This document shows, in pieces, positions 25,610 through 34,199 of a DNA stretch of 64,000 bases (positions are counted from its first letter, which is position 1; each line of letters begins with the position of its first letter). A program made the position numbers and the translations under genes. Below the pieces are notes generated by a model. The model was not told where the DNA came from, ran no database searches, and worked only from the letters and a program-made list of their open reading frames with translations. Origin of the DNA: Bradyrhizobium sp. S69. Its GTDB lineage: Bacteria > Pseudomonadota > Alphaproteobacteria > Rhizobiales > Xanthobacteraceae. The DNA is taken from contig NZ_LMUK01000027.1 of the NCBI RefSeq assembly GCF_009766005.1, positions 212,991 through 276,990 of the forward strand, in the 5' to 3' direction.

Positions 25610-27271
25610 TCAATTCACCGAATTATTCACCACCACTTCGATCAATTTCGTGCCTGGCCGGCTGAATGCCGAGGACAGCGTCGACTTCAATTGACCGGGA
25701 TCGGTGATGCGGATCGCTTCCAGCCCGAGCGATTTTGCCAGCCCGGTGAAATCCACCGGCGGATCGACGAAATCCATCCCGACGTAATGGTCGTCGCCGT
25801 GAAACGCCAGCAGGCGCTGCTTGATGATGCGATAGCCGCCATTGTTGACGATGATGAAGGTCAGCGGCAGCTTGTGATTGGCCGCGGTCCACAGCGCCTG
25901 GATCGAGTACATCGAGCTGCCGTCGCCGGAGAAACACACCACCGGGCGGTCGGGATTGGCGAGGCTGACGCCGACCGACGCCGGCAATCCCCAGCCGATG
26001 CCGCCCGAGGCCAGCGCATGATAGCCGTAGCGATCGCGGTGCGGGCGCAACGCCGTGATCTGCCGCGACGATGTCAGCCCCTCATCGACCAGGATGGCAT
26101 TCTCAGGCATCGCCTCGACCACCTGCAAGGCCAGCCAGTCGGCATCGATCGGCGAGGTGTCACTGGCCTTGGAAATCTGCTCGACCAGCGTCTTGCGCCG
26201 CGCGGTCCAGTTCTTCGGCGCCAGCGCGTCGATGCCCTTTTTGGCGCGGATTTCGAGCGCGGCGCCGCCGGCGGCTTGCAACGCCGGGATCAGCGCGCGC
26301 AGGGTTTCCTTCACATCGGCCTTCACCGCGATCTCGGCGCTGTAGTTCTTGGCGATGTCCCAATCGACCAGCCCGACCTGAATGATCGGCATCCCCTCAG
26401 GCAACGGATCGACCTCGCTGTACACCGACATCCGCAATGGATCGGCGCCGAGCACGATCATCAGATCGTAAGGCTGTAGCACCTCGCGGACCTGGCTCTG
26501 CAAACGCGACAGCGCCCCCATGAAGCATGGGCTTTCCGACAGGAATTGCGCGCCATAGGGCGTCGAGCACTGATAGGCCGGCGCGCCGAGCGTGGCGGCG
26601 AAGCTCGCAGCCTCCTGCAACGCATCGCTCTTGACGATTTCATCGCCGGTGATGATGACCGGGTTTTGTGCCTTCAAAATGCGCTGCGCCAGCGCCTGCA
26701 ACGCCTCGTCGGACGGGCGCACACGGGTGTCGACGCGGGTCGAATGTCCGAGTTCGATGCCGGCTTCGGCGTTGAGAATGTCGCCCGGCAGCGAGATGAA
26801 CACCGGGCCGGTCGGCGGCGTGGTCGCGATCTTGGCGGCGCGGCGCACGATCCGCGGCAGATCTTCCAGCCGCGTCACCTCGACCGCCCATTTCACCAAG
26901 GGCTCGGCCATCTGCACCAGCGGCCCGTACAGCACCGGCTCCATCAAGCCATGACCCTGCTCCTGCTGGCCGGCGGTCAGGATCATCGGCGTGCCGGTGA
27001 ATTTCGCGTTGAACAGCGAGCCCATCGCATTGCCGAGCCCGGGCGCGACATGGACGTTGCAGGCCACCAAACGCCCCGAGGCGCGGCTGTAGCCGTCGGC
27101 GATCGCGACCACCAGGCTTTCCTGCATCGCCATCACGTAAGTGAGGTCGGGATGGTCCTTGAGCGCGTGCATGATCGGCAGTTCGGTGGTCCCGGGGTTG
27201 CCGAACAGATGCGTGATGCCCTCATCCTTCAGCAATGCAAGAAACGCCGAGCGGCCGGTGATGCGATTCAT
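25610..27271 (-). CDS. Thiamine-diphosphate-dependent decarboxylase, benzoylformate decarboxylase/acetolactate synthase-like
   Basis: A 553-residue ThDP enzyme. The Pyr domain (about 1-170) holds the catalytic Glu in MAMQESLVVAIADGYSRASG; a central domain spans about 190-330; the PP domain (about 370-550) has the ThDP/Mg motif GDGSSMYSIQALWTAAN and the following NNGGYR. HLFGNPGTTELPIMHALKDH and FNAKFTGTPMILTAGQQEQG are closest to benzoylformate decarboxylase-type enzymes rather than anabolic acetolactate synthases. No small regulatory subunit is adjacent. Proposed role: decarboxylation of an aryl 2-oxoacid; substrate is inference. Start is the Met of MNRITGRSAF. Confidence 0.85.
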   Translation of the reverse strand: MNRITGRSAFLALLKDEGITHLFGNPGTTELPIMHALKDHPDLTYVMAMQESLVVAIADGYSRASGRLVACNVHVAPGLGNAMGSLFNAKFTGTPMILTAGQQEQGHGLMEPVLYGPLVQMAEPLVKWAVEVTRLEDLPRIVRRAAKIATTPPTGPVFISLPGDILNAEAGIELGHSTRVDTRVRPSDEALQALAQRILKAQNPVIITGDEIVKSDALQEAASFAATLGAPAYQCSTPYGAQFLSESPCFMGALSRLQSQVREVLQPYDLMIVLGADPLRMSVYSEVDPLPEGMPIIQVGLVDWDIAKNYSAEIAVKADVKETLRALIPALQAAGGAALEIRAKKGIDALAPKNWTARRKTLVEQISKASDTSPIDADWLALQVVEAMPENAILVDEGLTSSRQITALRPHRDRYGYHALASGGIGWGLPASVGVSLANPDRPVVCFSGDGSSMYSIQALWTAANHKLPLTFIIVNNGGYRIIKQRLLAFHGDDHYVGMDFVDPPVDFTGLAKSLGLEAIRITDPGQLKSTLSSAFSRPGTKLIEVVVNNSVN

Positions 27272-27412
27272 GAAACGGTCTCCTCCTGCCCGCGGTCGTT
27301 CCGCCGGGTTCGAATCATCATGGACGATGGGCGGCGGCAAGATCAATGGAAGGCGGTCATGGCTGCCCTGCGCGGACGGGCATCGGAAGCGGGCCAACCC
27401 GGTTGCTTCAGC

Positions 27413-27895
27413 TCAGAACATTCCCTCGTGCTCGATCGGCTTCTTCTTTTTCGAGCGCTGCCAGACCACGCCCGGAAAGCCCTTCAGCGGCCCCAGCGGC
27501 TCGCCGGTATAGGCCCATTCCTGCAACTCCTCGATCGCGATGTGATAGAGCGGCTGCCGGCCGGTGCGCCCAGTCAAGAGCGCGCGCGGGATATTCACCA
27601 TGTGCGGGGAACGCGGACGTTCGTAGAACAAAGGCGAGCCGCAATGGGTGCAGAAGCTGCGGGTGGTCGAGGTCGCCTTGTCCTGGTAGCGCGAGATATT
27701 CGTTTGGCCCTTGGTGATGCGGAAACGCTTGCGCCAGCTTCCGACATAGGTCGCATATGCCGCGCCATGGGCGCGGCGGCTCGCGGCCGAATGGTCATGC
27801 CAGGCCCAGCGCGCGGGCGTGTCGATCTCGAAGCCGACCTTGCCGCACAGGCACTGGCCTTTCGAAACGCCGACGGGTGTTGCAGTCTTGGTCAC
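27413..27895 (-). CDS. GFA/CENP-V-fold protein lacking the central zinc cysteines
   Basis: A 160-residue protein of the glutathione-dependent formaldehyde-activating (GFA) fold. The structural zinc cysteines are present: GQCLCGKVGFEI (Cys15, Cys17) and FCTHCGSPLF (Cys82, Cys85). The usual central CHCxxC motif is replaced by WHDHSAASRRAHG, so a catalytic zinc site is doubtful. The start is GTG at 27895, preceded by AGGA six bases away; the in-frame ATG farther upstream lies inside a hairpin repeat. A glutathione-formaldehyde role should not be assumed. Confidence 0.75.
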   Translation of the reverse strand: MTKTATPVGVSKGQCLCGKVGFEIDTPARWAWHDHSAASRRAHGAAYATYVGSWRKRFRITKGQTNISRYQDKATSTTRSFCTHCGSPLFYERPRSPHMVNIPRALLTGRTGRQPLYHIAIEELQEWAYTGEPLGPLKGFPGVVWQRSKKKKPIEHEGMF

Positions 27896-27906
27896 GGGCT
27901 GTCCTC

Positions 27907-27984
27907 GTAGCCCGGATGAGCGCAGCGACATCCGGGACCAGCATCGACAGCGTTCCCGGATGTCGCTTCGCTCATCCGGGCTAC
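27907..27984. repeat. Hairpin repeat, GTAGCCCGGATGAGCG family
   Basis: Left arm GTAGCCCGGATGAGCG pairs with right arm CGCTCATCCGGGCTAC (one mismatch), with an inner pair CGACATCCGGGA / TCCCGGATGTCG. It fills the gap between the OYE-family gene stop and the GFA-like gene start. Confidence 0.85.
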
Positions 27985-27991
27985 GATGGGT

Positions 27992-29119
27992 TCACACCTT
28001 CTCCAACTCGCTATGCTCCGGATAATCCGTGTAGCCCGCGGCGTCGCCGCCGTAGAACGTCGCGCGGTTATAGGGCGTCAGCGGGAAACCATGCGCGAGG
28101 CGGCGCGGCAAATCGGGGTTGGAAATGAAGATGCGGCCGAACGCAATCGCGTCGGCATGCCCCTCGGCAATCGCGGCGTTGGCGGCCTCGCCGCTAAAGC
28201 CGCCGGCGGTAATCAATGTGCCGCGCCACAGCGGGCGAAACAGCACCATCGCCGACGGCACGTTCTGATGATTGACTTCGGCACGCCCGGTCCCGCTCGA
28301 ACGCGGCTCGATGAAATGCAGATAGGCAAGGCCCAGAGGATCGAGCGATGTGATGGCATGGCTGTAGAGCGGCATCGGATCGGCCTCGCCGCTGCCATTG
28401 GCCACGCCGTAAGGCGACAGCCGCACGCCGACCCGGTCGGCGCCCCAGACCTCGATCACGGCTTTGGTCACCTCCATCAAAAATCGCGTCCGGTTCTCGA
28501 TCGAGCCGCCATACTGGTCGGTGCGCAGATTGGTGTGCGATTGCAGGAACTGCTCGATCAGGTAGCCATTGGCGCCATGGATTTCGACGCCGTCGAAGCC
28601 GGCCTTGAGCGCGTTCGCAGCGCCCTGCCGATAGGCCTCGACGATACCAGGGATTTCGCTGGTCTCCAGCGCCCGCGGGGTCTCGTAGGACACCACCTGG
28701 CCGTCCGCCGTCGAGGTTTTCAGCTCCGCCGGAATTGCCACCGCCGAGGGGGCGACCGGCAACACGCCGCCGGGCTGCAGCGAGGAATGCGAGACCCGCC
28801 CGACATGCCAGAGCTGGAGAAAGATGATGCCGCCCTTGGCGTGGACGGCATCGACCACCTCGCGCCAGCCGGCAATCTGCTGCTCGGAGTAGATGCCGGG
28901 CACCCCGGGATTGCCAAAACCGCTCGCCATCACCGGCGACGCCTCGGCGATCAACAGTCCACCGGGCGTGGCGCGCTGGGCGTAATATTCGGCGTTCAGC
29001 GGCCGCGGCGCCAGAGACGGCCTCGCCGCCCGCATCCGTGTCAACGGCGCCAGCATGACGCGGTGCTTGAGGTGGTAGGGACCGATCTGTAGCGGTGAGA
29101 ATAACGACGGAAAGTTCAT
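27992..29119 (-). CDS. NADH:flavin oxidoreductase, old yellow enzyme (alkene reductase) family
   Basis: A 375-residue FMN TIM-barrel enzyme that reduces activated C=C bonds or nitro groups with NAD(P)H. Seen: N-terminal FSPLQIGPYHLKHRVMLAPL, substrate-binding HVGRVSHSSLQPGG, and GANGYLIEQFLQSHTNLRTD followed by QYGGSIENRTRFL, the OYE-specific block. Length matches NemA/XenB-like enzymes. The start MNFPSLFSPLQ lies at the homology boundary. Regulator not obvious; the divergent ModE-like gene starts 107 bases away. Confidence 0.93.
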   Translation of the reverse strand: MNFPSLFSPLQIGPYHLKHRVMLAPLTRMRAARPSLAPRPLNAEYYAQRATPGGLLIAEASPVMASGFGNPGVPGIYSEQQIAGWREVVDAVHAKGGIIFLQLWHVGRVSHSSLQPGGVLPVAPSAVAIPAELKTSTADGQVVSYETPRALETSEIPGIVEAYRQGAANALKAGFDGVEIHGANGYLIEQFLQSHTNLRTDQYGGSIENRTRFLMEVTKAVIEVWGADRVGVRLSPYGVANGSGEADPMPLYSHAITSLDPLGLAYLHFIEPRSSGTGRAEVNHQNVPSAMVLFRPLWRGTLITAGGFSGEAANAAIAEGHADAIAFGRIFISNPDLPRRLAHGFPLTPYNRATFYGGDAAGYTDYPEHSELEKV

Positions 29120-29226
29120 GCCTGCCCCGGATTTTCTTGCGTGGTTCTCGGATATGGTGCGACTTCATCTTGTTCGCAAATCGCCGCGGTGGCAATGTAG
29201 GCCCCGAGGCGAGAGAGCACACGTCC

Positions 29227-29610
29227 ATGCAGAAATCCGGCACCACAGCGCTGCCCTCCCTGAGCGTCCGGATCGATCTCGACGCCGAGGGCCGCATCGG
29301 GCCGGGCAAGATCCAGCTTTTGGAAAACATTCACGCCTGCGGCTCGATCTCGGCGGCCGGTCGCGCGATGGACATGTCCTACAAGCGGGCATGGGACCTG
29401 GTCGACGAAATCAACCGGATCTGCCGCCATGCCGCGGTCGAGCGGCAAACCGGCGGCAAGAACGGCGGCGGCGCGGTGCTGACACCTTTCGGTCTGTCGC
29501 TGGTCGCGCGCTACCGCAAGATCGAACGCGACGCTGCCAGCGCGGTGAAGAAGGACCTGGCAGCCCTGCGCAGCGACATCGGCCGGCCGGTGAAGGCTGT
29601 GAGCCGGTAG
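29227..29610 (+). CDS. ModE-like winged-HTH regulator without molybdate-binding domain
   Basis: A 127-residue protein containing only the ModE N-terminal winged helix: IGPGKIQLLENIHACGSISA then AGRAMDMSYKRAWDLVDEIN. The wing region is TGGKNGGGAVLTPFG. The TOBE/Mop domains that bind molybdate in full ModE (about 260 residues) are absent. Such short versions are common in alphaproteobacteria and of unclear input. ATG at 29227 starts 43 bases before the homology. Four 24-base ModE-box-like elements lie within the next 9 kb, so this is the natural candidate for their ligand protein. Confidence 0.85.
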   Translation: MQKSGTTALPSLSVRIDLDAEGRIGPGKIQLLENIHACGSISAAGRAMDMSYKRAWDLVDEINRICRHAAVERQTGGKNGGGAVLTPFGLSLVARYRKIERDAASAVKKDLAALRSDIGRPVKAVSR

Positions 29611-29635
29611 AAACGATCACCATTGCCGATGTTTC

Positions 29636-29724
29636 GTCATGGCCGGGCTTGTCCCGGCCATCCACGTCTTTGGTCGCGACGACGAAGATAAGACGTGGAT
29701 GCCCGGGACAAGCCCGGGCATGAC
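29636..29724. repeat. Hairpin repeat, GTCATGGCCGGGCTTGTC family copy A
   Basis: Ends GTCATGGCCGGGCTTGTCCC and GGGACAAGCCCGGGCATGAC are near-perfect inverted arms, with an inner pair CATCCACGTCTT / AAGACGTGGATG. Copy B is at 38579-38668. It sits between convergent genes 26 bases after the ModE-like stop. Confidence 0.85.
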
Positions 29725-29737
29725 GAACTTTGTTGTC

Positions 29738-31234
29738 CTAGCCCGTCTTGATCCAGACCGCCTTGACGTTGAGGTATTCTTCGAGATGCTGCTTGCCGGA
29801 CTCGCGGCCGTAGCCGCTCATCTTGTAGCCGCCGAACGGCACCGCCGGGTCCATCGCCTGATAGCAGTTGACCCACACCGAGCCCGCGCGCAGCGATTTT
29901 GCGACCTGATGCGCCTTGCTGACATTGGTGGTCCAGACGCCGCTGCCGAGCCCGAAGGTGGTGGCATTGGCGCGCTGGATCAGTTCGTCGGTATCCTTGA
30001 ACGAGATCGCCGAGATCACCGGGCCGAAGATTTCTTCCTGCGCGATCCGCATATTGTCCTGCACGTTGGCGAACACGGTTGGCGCCACGAAATATCCCTT
30101 GGATAACGCGCCCTCGGTCAGCGGCGTGCCGCCGGCCAGCGCCTTGGCGCCTTCCTTCTGGCCGATCGCCAGATAATCCGACACCCGGTCCATCTGCTGC
30201 TTCGAGACCAGCGGTCCGATCTGGGTGTTGGGATCGAGACCGTTGCCGACTTGCAGCTTCTTGCCGTATTCGGCGACCCGGCCGACGAATTCGTCATAGA
30301 TCTTGTGCTCGACGAACAGCCGCGTGCCGGCGCTGCAGATCTGGCCGGAATTGGCGAACACCGCCATCGCAGCCCCCGGCACCGCCGCGTCGAGATCGGC
30401 GTCGGCGAACACGATGTCAGGCGACTTGCCGCCGAGTTCGAGCGACACCCGCTTGAGGTTGCCGGCCGAGGCCCGGATGATCGCCTGCCCGGTGACGTGC
30501 GAGCCGGTGAAGGCGACCTTGTCGACCCCGGAATGCGCCGACAGCGCCGCACCCGCGGTCTCGCCAAAGCCGGGCACCACGTTGACGACACCCGCTGGAA
30601 TGCCGGCTTCCATCACCAGTTCGGCCAGCCGCAGCGAGGTCAGCGGCGCCTCCTCGGCGGGCTTGAGGATCACGGTGCAGCCGGTCGCGATCGCAGGACC
30701 GATCTTCCAGATGCTGGCGCCGAGCGGGCCGTTCCACGGAATGATCGCGCCGACCACGCCGACCGGCTCCTTCAGGGTGTAGGAGAAGATATCCCCGGGC
30801 AGCGAGTTCTCGATGGTCTCGCCATGCAGCGCGGTGGCCTGGCCCGCGTAATACCGCAGCATGCCGAGCACGCGCAGCTTGTTGCCGCGGGTGCGGCTGA
30901 TCGGCGCGCCCATGTCGAGCGTATCGAGCTGTGACAGTTCCTCGAAATTCTTCTCGACCAGATCCGCGAGCTTGAGCAGCAGCGCCTGCCGCTCGAACGG
31001 CTTGACCTTGCTCCACGGTCCCTCGAAGGCGCGGCGGGCTGCCGCGACCGCGCGATTGATATCCTCGGCATCGCCCTCGGCGACGGTGGCGAGCAACTCG
31101 CCGGTGGCGGGATTATGCGTCTCGAATGTCTTACCGGAGGCAGCATCCACCCATTTGCCGTCGATCAGCATCTTCTTGTAGGAACCATCCGCGTAAGGAT
31201 GGCGCGTCATCGGAATAGCTTGCGTCACAGCCAT
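29738..31234 (-). CDS. NAD(P)-dependent aldehyde dehydrogenase
   Basis: A 498-residue ALDH superfamily enzyme, closest in pattern to class 1/2 and phenylacetaldehyde or betaine aldehyde dehydrogenases. Cofactor region: VGAIIPWNGPLGASIWKIGP and FTGSHVTGQAI; catalytic Glu in ELGGKSPDIVF; nucleophile Cys in FANSGQICSAGTRLFVE; C-terminal VPFGGYKMSGYGRE. The start has GGGAG seven bases upstream. A ModE-box-like element lies 39 bases upstream of the start, and an SDR gene is divergent. Substrate not determinable. Confidence 0.93.
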   Translation of the reverse strand: MAVTQAIPMTRHPYADGSYKKMLIDGKWVDAASGKTFETHNPATGELLATVAEGDAEDINRAVAAARRAFEGPWSKVKPFERQALLLKLADLVEKNFEELSQLDTLDMGAPISRTRGNKLRVLGMLRYYAGQATALHGETIENSLPGDIFSYTLKEPVGVVGAIIPWNGPLGASIWKIGPAIATGCTVILKPAEEAPLTSLRLAELVMEAGIPAGVVNVVPGFGETAGAALSAHSGVDKVAFTGSHVTGQAIIRASAGNLKRVSLELGGKSPDIVFADADLDAAVPGAAMAVFANSGQICSAGTRLFVEHKIYDEFVGRVAEYGKKLQVGNGLDPNTQIGPLVSKQQMDRVSDYLAIGQKEGAKALAGGTPLTEGALSKGYFVAPTVFANVQDNMRIAQEEIFGPVISAISFKDTDELIQRANATTFGLGSGVWTTNVSKAHQVAKSLRAGSVWVNCYQAMDPAVPFGGYKMSGYGRESGKQHLEEYLNVKAVWIKTG

Positions 31235-31272
31235 ATCGGCACTCCCTTGATGTCACTTGATATTTTTGAAGT

Positions 31273-31296
31273 CGTTATATTCCAAATTCTACAACG
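31273..31296. promoter_or_regulatory. ModE-box-like element A, upstream of aldehyde dehydrogenase
   Basis: Layout CGTTATAT-N8-CTACAACG, 24 bases, located 39 bases before the 29738-31234 gene start. It shares both size and half-sites with elements at 34036, 34135 and 37947. The first nine bases equal those of the E. coli modA operator as I recall it. Confidence 0.5.
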
Positions 31297-31383
31297 CTGA
31301 GCCGATAGCGTAAAGCGCGCTTGCGGTTGAATGAAGGCGTCAGGCGAGGACCTCCCATGTCGTTTCGTGCATGGCAGCCGCGC

Positions 31384-31408
31384 CGTGATAGCGTAATTCG
31401 ACATAGCG
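31384..31408. promoter_or_regulatory. Degenerate ModE-box-like element upstream of SDR gene
   Basis: Layout CGTGATAG-N9-ACATAGCG, 25 bases, 40 bases before the SDR start. The spacer is one base longer than in the other boxes. The block also contains a direct repeat of ATAGCGTAATT (31388-31398 and 31403-31413). Weaker than the four N8 elements. Confidence 0.3.
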
Positions 31409-31448
31409 TAATTAGATCTCGCCGAGAAAAATCGATCAGGAGCGGTCC

Positions 31449-32300
31449 ATGCCCCACCCAGCCATGTCACCCGATAACGTCGCGGTCATTACCGGAGGCG
31501 CATCCGGCATCGGGCTCGCCGCCGCGATCCGGTTCGCCAGCCTCGGCATGCGGGTCTGCATTGCCGATATCGGCGCCGACCGCCTCAAGGACGCCGAAAC
31601 AAAACTGTCATCTGTAGCGCCCGGCGGCGCTGCCAACATCATGACTGCTGCGATCGACGTCAGCCGCGTCGAGCAACTCGCCGGCCTCGAAGCCGCGGTG
31701 CGACAACGGTTCGGCGGCACCGACATCCTGATGAACAATGCCGGGATATCGCCGGGCGCCGGGATGTTCGGGCCGCTGGAGAACTGGCAGCGCCTGCTCG
31801 CGGTCAACCTCTGGGGCGTGATCCACGGCACGCAAACATTCGCGCCGCAGATGATCGAACGCGGCCGGCCCGGGCTGATCATCAACACCGGCTCCAAGCA
31901 GGGCATCACCACACCGCCCGGCGAGCCCGCCTACAACGTCAGCAAGGCCGGCGTGAAGGCCTTTACCGAGGCATTGCAGCATGAACTGCGCAACACCGCC
32001 GGCAACAAGATCAGCGCCCATCTGCTGATCCCGGGTTTTGTCTTTACCGGTTTGACCTCGCGCGGCCGCGCCGAGAAGCCGGCCGGCGCCTGGACGCCGG
32101 AACAGACCGTCGACTTCATGATCGAACGGATCGACGCCGGAGATTTTTACATACTGTGTCCCGACAATGATGTGCCGCGAAGCCTCGACGAACGCCGCAT
32201 CCAGTGGGCCGCCGGCGACCTCGTCGAAAACCGCCCGCCACTGTCGCGCTGGCATCCGGACTACGCCGATGCGTTCGCGAAGTTTGCGAAGGGGGAGTAG
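31449..32300 (+). CDS. Short-chain dehydrogenase/reductase (SDR)
   Basis: A 283-residue classical SDR. It has the NAD(P)-binding TGGASGIGLAAAIRF, structural NNAG (MNNAGISPGAG) and catalytic YxxxK as YNVSKAG (after NTGSKQGITTPPGEPA, where the usual catalytic Ser is part of GSK). The acidic residue after beta-2 (CIADIGADRL) favours NAD(H). The start has AGGAG six bases upstream. It is divergent from the aldehyde dehydrogenase at 31234 with a shared regulatory gap. Probably oxidises an alcohol to the aldehyde used by the neighbour; this is inference. Confidence 0.9.
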   Translation: MPHPAMSPDNVAVITGGASGIGLAAAIRFASLGMRVCIADIGADRLKDAETKLSSVAPGGAANIMTAAIDVSRVEQLAGLEAAVRQRFGGTDILMNNAGISPGAGMFGPLENWQRLLAVNLWGVIHGTQTFAPQMIERGRPGLIINTGSKQGITTPPGEPAYNVSKAGVKAFTEALQHELRNTAGNKISAHLLIPGFVFTGLTSRGRAEKPAGAWTPEQTVDFMIERIDAGDFYILCPDNDVPRSLDERRIQWAAGDLVENRPPLSRWHPDYADAFAKFAKGE

Positions 32301-32335
32301 CGGCGTCGTAGGCAGGACGCTTCTCCACATGACCA

Positions 32336-32458
32336 CGTCGTCCCGGCCTTGCGCAGGGACCCATCACCCCTGGCGTTAGTTAGCGCAGAGGGCGTCGGCG
32401 ACACTGCCGAAACGAGAACACACGGCGTATGGGTCCCGGCGCGGAGGCCGGGACGACG
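32336..32458. repeat. Hairpin repeat, family 2 copy B
   Basis: Ends CGTCGTCCCGG and CCGGGACGACG are inverted, with inner GGGACCCAT / ATGGGTCCC as in the copy at 4264. It is one of two different hairpin repeats in the 332-base gene-free gap between convergent genes (32301-32632). Confidence 0.75.
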
Positions 32459-32515
32459 TGGGTATATCGCTCGGATTCAATTTTTGCCCCATAGGGCAGC
32501 CCCGCTGGTGCTCAC

Positions 32516-32622
32516 GTCATCCTGAGGTGCGAGCTCTTGCGAGCCTCGAAGGATGACCGCAGGCACCGTGCTGAACAACATCCTTCGAGGCGCGCCGAAG
32601 ACGGCGCGCACCTCAGGATGAC
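32516..32622. repeat. Hairpin repeat, GTCATCCTGAGG family copy B
   Basis: Ends GTCATCCTGAGGTGCG and CGCACCTCAGGATGAC are a 16-base perfect inverted repeat, with inner CCTCGAAGGATG / CATCCTTCGAGG. The first 40 bases match the copy at 10994. It ends ten bases before the convergent ModA-like gene stop. Confidence 0.85.
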
Positions 32623-32632
32623 GCTGCCGTTG

Positions 32633-33436
32633 CTACTTCTCCGCCGGCAGCGCCACCGGAATAAACCCAAACGCTTTCAGGCTCGCTTGTCCCTGCGGCG
32701 ATAGCAGATACATCGCGAAATCGGCCGCACCCGGCTGCGCTTTGAGCGACACCGTCAATCCATATTCGGGACCGACCGCAAGTTCATCCGGCAGCTCGAC
32801 CGATCTATATTTCGATGAGGCCTTCACGATCTCGCGCGCGCCCGAGCAATAATAGATGAACAGGTCGATACGGTGCTCATCGAGTGCCGCCAGCAATGGG
32901 GAGCGTCCGTTGACGGCTGGCGCGGAGGTCGGACCGCCGATCAATTGCTGGGCTTTTTCCGACAAGGTCTTGAACGCGCCGGGCCGCCGCGTCTCGATCC
33001 GGTGGAAGATCTCCCAGGTATAGTCGCCGGATGGATCCGACACCGGCGTCGATGTTCCGATCCGAACCTCCGGCTTCAGCAGCGTATCGATCAGATTGCC
33101 GGTGTTAGCGGCGCCGTCGGCCGTGGTCACGACGCACAAAGCGTTGCGCGTGAACAGCACGCTGGGGCCGGAGATACCGGCGCCGGTCAGGGTTTGCGCG
33201 TGCGGCAATGCGGCGGAAGCAAAGATGTCGAAGGCCTCGCCTTTTTGCAGCCGGTCGCGCAGCAACCCGGACGGACCCCACACTGGCGCGAAGCTCGCGC
33301 CGGTCTGTTTGGCGTAGTCGGCGAAGATCGCGGTGAAGGCATCTTTCAAGCTGCCGGCCGCCATCACCCGGATGTCGCCCGCGGACGCCGCGTGGGAGGT
33401 TAGTGCCATCATCAGGGCTACCAGCCAGGTTCGCAT
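32633..33436 (-). CDS. Molybdate-type ABC substrate-binding protein, ModA-like, orphan
   Basis: A 267-residue periplasmic protein with a signal peptide (MRTWLVALMMALTSHAASAG). The ModA/extracellular-binding fold is seen in IRVMAAGSLKDAFTAIFADY and WGPSGLLRDRLQKGEAFDIF. A DPSGDYTWEIFHRIE segment fits ModA relatives binding oxyanions such as molybdate or tungstate. No modB or modC lies in the window, so it either serves a permease elsewhere or has another ligand. The start Met follows an upstream hairpin repeat, which may also separate it from the 33630 gene. Ligand assignment is by family. Confidence 0.82.
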   Translation of the reverse strand: MRTWLVALMMALTSHAASAGDIRVMAAGSLKDAFTAIFADYAKQTGASFAPVWGPSGLLRDRLQKGEAFDIFASAALPHAQTLTGAGISGPSVLFTRNALCVVTTADGAANTGNLIDTLLKPEVRIGTSTPVSDPSGDYTWEIFHRIETRRPGAFKTLSEKAQQLIGGPTSAPAVNGRSPLLAALDEHRIDLFIYYCSGAREIVKASSKYRSVELPDELAVGPEYGLTVSLKAQPGAADFAMYLLSPQGQASLKAFGFIPVALPAEK

Positions 33437-33455
33437 GGGGTGGTTCCAACTTGCC

Positions 33456-33582
33456 GTCATTCCGGGACACGCGGCTTCGCGTGGGCCCGGAATCCATAAC
33501 CCCTGTATTTATGTTCAGCACCCATCCGCTGTCACAGGGGTTATGGATTCCGGGCTCGCGCAAGAGCGCGCCCCGGAATGAC
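33456..33582. repeat. Hairpin repeat, GTCATTCCGGGACACGC family copy B
   Basis: Ends GTCATTCCGGG and CCCCGGAATGAC, with inner GGAATCCATAACCCCTGT / ACAGGGGTTATGGATTCC as a perfect 18-base inverted pair. It fills the region between the ModA-like start and the upstream minus-strand gene. Confidence 0.85.
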
Positions 33583-33629
33583 GATGGATGAAATTCAGTG
33601 CCGCGTCAAAACGCCGCCGAAGCAGGCGC

Positions 33630-34010
33630 TCAATTCGTGCGCAGCATCGTTTTCGCGACCGGCTGGGCCACCAGCGCTTCGCCGAGTTCGCTTTGCTGGT
33701 CGCGCGGGATCGAGAAGCAGACGGAAAAGCCGTCGACGGTGCGCAGCGTGACCATGCCCTGGGTGGGATCGGACGATTGCTCGACCGCCCAGGACGCCAA
33801 CGGATAGGCGTAGCGCAGGCTCTGGTCGCCGAAGCGGGTCTGCAGCGCCTTGTCGATCAGTCCCGGCAAGGTCATGGCGAGCGCACCGACCTGGTTGAGC
33901 GACAGCCGGATGGTCGCGGGCTTGCCTTGTGAATCGACGAAACCCAGCGAAATCGCGCCGCCATCCGGGGCGACCTCGCAGGTGGTGAGGGCTTGCGTCT
34001 CGATTTCCAT
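33630..34010 (-). CDS. Conserved hypothetical protein
   Basis: A 126-residue soluble protein, no signal peptide, beginning MEIETQALTTCEVAPDGGAI. It is predicted mostly beta with a central helix (QVGALAMTLPGLIDKALQTR) and a second beta half (TVDGFSVCFSIPRDQQSELG). I recognise no named domain. A ModE-box-like element (34036-34059) begins 25 bases upstream of its ATG, and the divergent aldehyde dehydrogenase has another, suggesting shared control. Codon composition is normal for the genome. Confidence 0.75.
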   Translation of the reverse strand: MEIETQALTTCEVAPDGGAISLGFVDSQGKPATIRLSLNQVGALAMTLPGLIDKALQTRFGDQSLRYAYPLASWAVEQSSDPTQGMVTLRTVDGFSVCFSIPRDQQSELGEALVAQPVAKTMLRTN

Positions 34011-34035
34011 GGCGGCGGCTCCGGCGCGGCGAATG

Positions 34036-34059
34036 CGTTATATTCGTAAGTATATATCG
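34036..34059. promoter_or_regulatory. ModE-box-like element B, upstream of hypothetical gene
   Basis: Layout CGTTATAT-N8-ATATATCG. The two halves are complementary at seven of eight positions, making this the most symmetric of the set. It lies 25 bases before the start of the minus-strand gene at 34010. Confidence 0.5.
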
Positions 34060-34134
34060 ATTTTGGCGCCGGCGTCCAAGCCCGGTTTTGGGGAACCGGC
34101 AGGGCGCGAGAGGCCGTAGTCGGCCGGCCGAAAC

Positions 34135-34158
34135 CGTGATATGCGTAGGAATATAGCG
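34135..34158. promoter_or_regulatory. ModE-box-like element C, upstream of aldehyde dehydrogenase
   Basis: Layout CGTGATAT-N8-ATATAGCG, 41 bases before the 34200 gene. The preceding bases (from 34116, GTAGTCGGCCGGCCGA) match the segment before element D at 37928 with only one to three changes, so the two boxes share a longer duplicated upstream block. Confidence 0.5.
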
Positions 34159-34199
34159 AGACCTCCCAAGAGGTCCGTTCCACAGGGAGAGAAAACCAG

